DNA from: Tepidimonas taiwanensis
GTDB taxonomy: Bacteria > Pseudomonadota > Gammaproteobacteria > Burkholderiales > Burkholderiaceae_C
DNA length: 64,000 nt
Direction of reading: 5' to 3'
NCBI RefSeq assembly: GCF_020162115.1
Contig: NZ_CP083911.1
Coordinates: 124,001-188,000, forward strand
How positions within the stretch are numbered: the stretch's first letter is position 1; every line of letters begins with the position of its first letter. Shown here piece by piece: positions 60,511-64,000 of the stretch. The notes under the pieces are model-generated. The model made no database searches, was not told where the DNA came from, and was given only the letters and a program-made list of their open reading frames with translations. The position numbers were made by a program, and so were the translations under genes.

Positions 60511-62313
60511 ATGACGTTTTCCTTCGATATCGCCACCCTGCGCCGCCTGTACACGACCGGGGCGTTGACACCGTCGCAACTGGTGGAGGAACTGATCGCC
60601 CGCCTGGACGGCGAGGACCGGCACCGTGTCTGGATTCAGCGTCTCGACGCCGACGCGCTGCGGGGCTACGCGCGGGCGCTGGAGGGCCAGGACCCGGCCA
60701 GCCTGCCGCTCTATGGTGTGCCCTTTGCGATCAAGGACAACATCGATCTCGCGGGCGTGCCGACCACCGCAGGCTGCCCGGCGTTTGCCTATACGCCCAC
60801 GCGACACGCCACGGTGGTGCAACGCCTGCTCGACGCCGGTGCGATTCCCGTCGGAAAGACCAACCTCGACCAGTTTGCGACCGGCCTGAACGGCACCCGC
60901 TCGCCCTACGGCGCCTGCCGCAACGCCTTCCACCCGGACTACATTTCGGGTGGCTCCAGCTCCGGCTCGGCGGTCGCGGTGGCGCTCGGGCTCGTGAGCT
61001 TTGCCCTGGGCACGGACACCGCTGGCTCCGGCCGGGTGCCGGCGGCGTTCAACCACCTGATCGGTCACAAGCCCACCTGTGGGGCGTTGTCCACCCGTGG
61101 CGTCGTTCCCGCCTGTCGCTCGCTCGACCAGGTGTCGATCTTCGCCCTCACGGCGGACGACGCCGAACGCGTGTTGGCGGTCGCGGCCGGGTTCGATGCG
61201 GAGGACGAATACTCGCGCCCGCTCGCGCCGCACGGTTTCGATTTCGGCCGCGCCGCCTCGTTCACATTCGGCGTGCCGATGGCGAAGGATCTCGAGTTCT
61301 TCGGCAACGGCGAGGCGCAGCGGCTGTTCGGCGCAGCGGTCGACCGCATGAAGGCGCTCGGGGGCACGCCAGTGGACATCGACCTGGCGCCCTTCCTCGA
61401 GACGGCGCGCCTGCTCTACGGCGGGCCGTGGGTCGCGGAGCGTTACCTCGCGATCCGCGACTTCTTCGAGGCATATCCCGACGCGGTATTCGCGCCGGTG
61501 CGGGAGATCATCGGCGGCGGACGGCGGTACAGTGCCGCCGACACGTTTGCGCACCTCTACCGGCTGCGGGGGCTCAAACGCGTGTGTGACGCGGTGTGGG
61601 ACGACATCGATGTGCTGCTGACGCCCACCGTGGGCACGATCTACCGCATCGCCGAGATGGAGGCCGACCCGATCCGCCTGAATGCGAATCTCGGTCACTA
61701 CACCAATTTCGTCAACCTGCTCGACCTGGCCGCCACCGCGGTGCCGGCCGGCTTTCAGTCCGATGGGCTGCCGTTTGGGGTGACGCTGATCGCGCCCGCG
61801 CACCAGGATGCCCCGTTGCTGCACCTGGCGTCCCGCCTGCACCAGGCCCTCGGGGGCACGCTCGGCGCCACGGCGCAGCCGCTGCCGCCGGCGGAATCGC
61901 TGTCGGTGTTGCCCAGTGGTCAGGTGCGTGTGGCGGTGGTCGGCGCACACCTCTCCGGGCTGCCGCTGAATGCGCAACTCACGGGGCGCGGAGGGCGTCT
62001 GGTGACCGCCACCCGGACGGCCCCGCGATACCGCCTCTACGCGTTACCGGACGGGAAACGGCCGGGACTGGCCCGGGTCGCTTCAGGGGGCGCTGCAATC
62101 GCCTGCGAGGTTTGGGAGTTGCCGCTGGACCAGTTCGGCTCCTTCGTCGCCGGTATCCCGGCGCCGCTGGGCATGGGCCAGGTGGAGCTGGCGGACGGCA
62201 CCCTCGTCAACGGGTTCATCTGCGAGCCGATCGGCATCGCCGACGCCCGGGACATCACCGCGTTCGGCGGTTGGCGGGCCTGGCTGGCGGCGGCATCGAC
62301 CGGCGGCGCGTGA
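60511..62313 (+). CDS. atzF: Allophanate hydrolase
   Basis: Amidase-signature enzyme converting allophanate to ammonia and CO2, the last step of guanidine or urea assimilation by the carboxylase route. 600 residues. The Ser-cisSer-Lys triad is visible in VPFAIKDNIDL (Lys), SGGSSSGSAVA (Ser) and GTDTAGSGRVPA (Ser). The C-terminal ~130-residue domain that improves decarboxylation is complete (VVGAHLSGLPLNAQL ... ITAFGGWRAWLAA). GAGGTG is 5 bases before the ATG, which is 7 bases after the carboxylase stop. Last gene of the operon. Confidence 0.96.
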   Translation: MTFSFDIATLRRLYTTGALTPSQLVEELIARLDGEDRHRVWIQRLDADALRGYARALEGQDPASLPLYGVPFAIKDNIDLAGVPTTAGCPAFAYTPTRHATVVQRLLDAGAIPVGKTNLDQFATGLNGTRSPYGACRNAFHPDYISGGSSSGSAVAVALGLVSFALGTDTAGSGRVPAAFNHLIGHKPTCGALSTRGVVPACRSLDQVSIFALTADDAERVLAVAAGFDAEDEYSRPLAPHGFDFGRAASFTFGVPMAKDLEFFGNGEAQRLFGAAVDRMKALGGTPVDIDLAPFLETARLLYGGPWVAERYLAIRDFFEAYPDAVFAPVREIIGGGRRYSAADTFAHLYRLRGLKRVCDAVWDDIDVLLTPTVGTIYRIAEMEADPIRLNANLGHYTNFVNLLDLAATAVPAGFQSDGLPFGVTLIAPAHQDAPLLHLASRLHQALGGTLGATAQPLPPAESLSVLPSGQVRVAVVGAHLSGLPLNAQLTGRGGRLVTATRTAPRYRLYALPDGKRPGLARVASGGAAIACEVWELPLDQFGSFVAGIPAPLGMGQVELADGTLVNGFICEPIGIADARDITAFGGWRAWLAAASTGGA

Positions 62314-62325
62314 GAGGGGCGCGGG

Positions 62326-63429
62326 TCAGCGCCCGGTGGCGCGGCCCCTGTCGTCGGGCTGTCCGCGCCGCCACGCCGCCGGGGTGCTGCCGGTCCACCC
62401 CTTGAAGGCGCGGATGAAGCTTTTTTCGTTGTCGAAACCGGCCAGCGCGGCGATGCGCTTGACGGGCCAGGAGGTGCGCAGCAGGTAGTCGGTGGCCAGC
62501 TCGCGGCGCACCTCGTCTTTGAGGGCCTGCACGCTGGTGCCCGCGTCGCGCAACTGGCGTTGCAGCGTGCGCACCGAAACGTGCAGCGCCGCGGCCAGGC
62601 CGCACGCGTCGGCGTCGCCGGGGTGGACGCGCAGCCACGCGCGGGCGCGCTCCAGTAGCAGCCGGTCGCGCCGGTACGGGCGCACCATCAGCGCCACCGC
62701 CCGCGGCAGCATGGCGCGCAGCGCGGCATCGTCGCGTCGCAGCGACTGGGCCAGATACGCAGCGTTGAAGGTCACGGCGGTGGTCTCGGCGTCAAAGTGC
62801 AGCCGCGCGCCCGGGAACAGCACGGCATACGCGTCCGCGTGTGCCGGAGCGGGGTAGGCGAACGCCGCCTCGCGCAGCGCGATGCGCGAATCGATGAACC
62901 AGGCCGCCAGCCCCAGCGCGTTGCGCAGCAGCGAGACGTGGGCGAACTCGCGCACCGTGGCGCGTTCGGTGGGGTCGCTCAGGTCCGCACCGGGGGCGCG
63001 CTGTTCCGTCAGGGTCAGCGTCGCCAAGCCGTCCGCGTGCGCGAGGGTCAGCGTCACGTCGTCTGTGAGCAGCCGGTGGTGGCGGCACCAGCGCGCCAGC
63101 GCCAATCCCAGGTCCGGTGCCGTCAGCGACGCGCGCGCCAGCATGCCGTAGCTGCCCCAAGGCAGCCGGCGAGAGAACCAGCCCAGCGCCTCGTCGTCGA
63201 GCTCGCGCATCGCGTGCAGGCTCAGCCGCTCGAACGGCAGACTGGTCAGCCGCGCGTCGGGCCGATCCCACGCCGAGGCGGTCAGCCCCGCCGCGGCCAG
63301 CGCCGCCGCCGGCGACAGCCCCCGGCGCGCGTAGGCGATGAGGATGGCGCGCGCAAACGCCGCGGGCGTGGCGGCCACGGGCGCACGGTCGCGCCGGGCA
63401 GGGCGGCGCGGGCGATGCTGCAACGTCAT
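62326..63429 (-). CDS. AraC-family transcriptional regulator
   Basis: A 367-residue regulator. Residues ~20-215 look like an arabinose-binding-type AraC N-terminal domain; residues ~260-355 contain two helix-turn-helix units (DADACGLAAALHVSVRTLQRQLRDAGTS and WPVKRIAALAGFDNEKSFIRAFKGWTGSTPAAWRRGQ). It is convergent with atzF (12-base gap) and divergent from liuB, so regulation of liuB or related branched-chain degradation is more likely than of the guanidine operon (inference). ATG 63429 is used; longer in-frame starts lack support. Confidence 0.9.
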   Translation of the reverse strand: MTLQHRPRRPARRDRAPVAATPAAFARAILIAYARRGLSPAAALAAAGLTASAWDRPDARLTSLPFERLSLHAMRELDDEALGWFSRRLPWGSYGMLARASLTAPDLGLALARWCRHHRLLTDDVTLTLAHADGLATLTLTEQRAPGADLSDPTERATVREFAHVSLLRNALGLAAWFIDSRIALREAAFAYPAPAHADAYAVLFPGARLHFDAETTAVTFNAAYLAQSLRRDDAALRAMLPRAVALMVRPYRRDRLLLERARAWLRVHPGDADACGLAAALHVSVRTLQRQLRDAGTSVQALKDEVRRELATDYLLRTSWPVKRIAALAGFDNEKSFIRAFKGWTGSTPAAWRRGQPDDRGRATGR

Positions 63430-63435
63430 TGGCGC

Positions 63436-63495
63436 ATTTTGCAACCATCGGCCGGGGTTTGTCCGCTGGTCGCGCGCGGCGGGCGGCGGGACAAT
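63436..63495. promoter_or_regulatory. Divergent -10 candidates for the AraC gene and liuB
   Basis: CAAAAT on the minus strand (63436-63441) is 6 bases from the AraC-gene ATG; GACAAT on the plus strand (63490-63495) is 10 bases from the liuB ATG. Each matches -10 consensus at 4/6 and neither start has a Shine-Dalgarno sequence. No LiuR-type TTGACGTTT site is present in this gap. Confidence 0.3.
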
Positions 63496-63505
63496 CGCGC
63501 CTACC

Positions 63506-64000
63506 ATGAGCGTCCTTGCCACCCGACTCAACCCCCGATCCAGCGACTTTCAGGCCAACGCCGCCGCGATGCGGGCGCTGGTGGACGACTTGCACGCGCG
63601 CATCGCCCAGGTGGCGCAAGGCGGCGGCGAAGCCGCCCGCGCCAAGCACACGGCCCGCGGCAAGCTGCTGCCGCGCGAACGTGTGGAAATGCTGCTCGAC
63701 CCCGGCACGCCGTTTCTGGAGATCGCGCCGCTGGCGGCGCTCGACATGTACGGCAACGAAGCGCCGTGCGCGGGGCTGATCGCGGGCATCGGGCGCGTGG
63801 CGGGGGTGGAGTGCGTCATCGTCTGCAACGACGCCACCGTCAAGGGCGGCACCTACTACCCGATGACGGTGAAAAAACACCTGCGCGCGCAGGAGATCGC
63901 GCAGCAAAACCGTCTGCCGTGTCTCTACCTGGTCGATTCGGGCGGCGCCAACCTGCCCAACCAGGACGAGGTCTTCCCGGATCGCGATCACTTCGGCCGC
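63506..64000 (+). CDS. liuB: Methylcrotonyl-CoA carboxylase beta (carboxyltransferase) subunit, 5' part
   Basis: 165 codons are open to the right edge. MSVLATRLNPRSSDFQANAAAMRALVDDL, ARAKHTARGKLLPRERVEMLLDPGTPFLEIAPLAALDMYG, and VCNDATVKGGTYYPMTVKKHLRAQEIAQQNRLPCLYLVDSGGANLPNQDEVFPDRDHFGR match the N-terminal crotonase-like half of 3-methylcrotonyl-CoA carboxylase beta. It carboxylates the product of isovaleryl-CoA dehydrogenase, whose gene lies about 23 kb to the left in the same orientation. The C-terminal half lies beyond the window. Confidence 0.94.
   Translation, partial: MSVLATRLNPRSSDFQANAAAMRALVDDLHARIAQVAQGGGEAARAKHTARGKLLPRERVEMLLDPGTPFLEIAPLAALDMYGNEAPCAGLIAGIGRVAGVECVIVCNDATVKGGTYYPMTVKKHLRAQEIAQQNRLPCLYLVDSGGANLPNQDEVFPDRDHFGR

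Noticed and set aside
54546..60554. Open frame of about 2000 codons on the minus strand opposite the guanidine operon
   Set aside because: Mirror-frame artefact of high GC; all plus-strand genes there have complete family motifs and ribosome-binding sites.

Overview
The window is about 64 kb of very GC-rich, densely packed bacterial chromosome. Gene content points to a betaproteobacterium of the order Burkholderiales, probably Comamonadaceae-like (Tepidimonas-type organisms come to mind). The pointers are the proteobacterial-type gshA next to gshB, the liuR / isovaleryl-CoA dehydrogenase / carbonic anhydrase / aceK / thiolase block, the corC-lnt-glyQ-glyS-gmhB-plsC run, and a betaproteobacterial MHYT hybrid kinase. 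The genus is an inference. Both ends cut genes: the left edge keeps the C-terminus of a Kef-type antiporter and the right edge keeps the N-terminus of methylcrotonyl-CoA carboxylase beta subunit.

Layout. 1-9 kb: apt, then a signalling run (cheW, two chemoreceptors, a PAS-GGDEF-EAL protein) and an M20 peptidase. 8.7-9.1 kb: a structured convergent intergenic region with a 36-bp inverted repeat and a degenerate 93-bp tandem repeat. 9-13.5 kb: MFS transporter, gshA-gshB-VanZ-like, SMR transporter. 13.6-20 kb (minus strand): REC-HD-GYP regulator, MHYT hybrid kinase, DHA2-type MFS. 20-25.7 kb: pyrF, a PP2C phosphatase with two FHA proteins, sucCD and argC. 25.8-32.8 kb: VapBC-like toxin-antitoxin, metallo-beta-lactamase-fold hydrolase, acyl-CoA ligase, GNAT, corC, lnt. 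32.8-38.9 kb: glyQS, gmhB, plsC, YgjP-like metalloprotease, UbiA-family prenyltransferase. 39-46 kb: leucine/acyl-CoA catabolism under LiuR with carbonic anhydrase and aceK embedded in it. 46-52 kb: RelE-type toxin-antitoxin, trkA with two tandem trkH genes, chrA. 52.2-62.3 kb: a complete guanidine-assimilation operon. 62.3-64 kb: AraC regulator and liuB.

The most notable system is the 52.2-62.3 kb operon. Its leader carries a clear guanidine-I (ykkC) riboswitch. Directly upstream is a consensus-matching sigma-54 promoter, and further upstream are two NtrC-type enhancer sites about three helical turns apart. The operon encodes an ABC importer, the two carboxyguanidine-deiminase-type proteins (formerly urea carboxylase-associated proteins), a biotin-dependent guanidine/urea carboxylase and allophanate hydrolase. 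The arrangement reads as a two-input switch: nitrogen limitation AND presence of guanidine. A 14-bp hairpin overlapping the 3' end of the aptamer is a candidate expression platform.

A second recurring pattern is that at least seven genes (apt, MFS, DHA2 MFS, pyrF, glyQ, UbiA-like, trkA) have a good -10 hexamer only 6-9 bases upstream of the start codon and no Shine-Dalgarno sequence. This suggests leaderless or near-leaderless transcripts.
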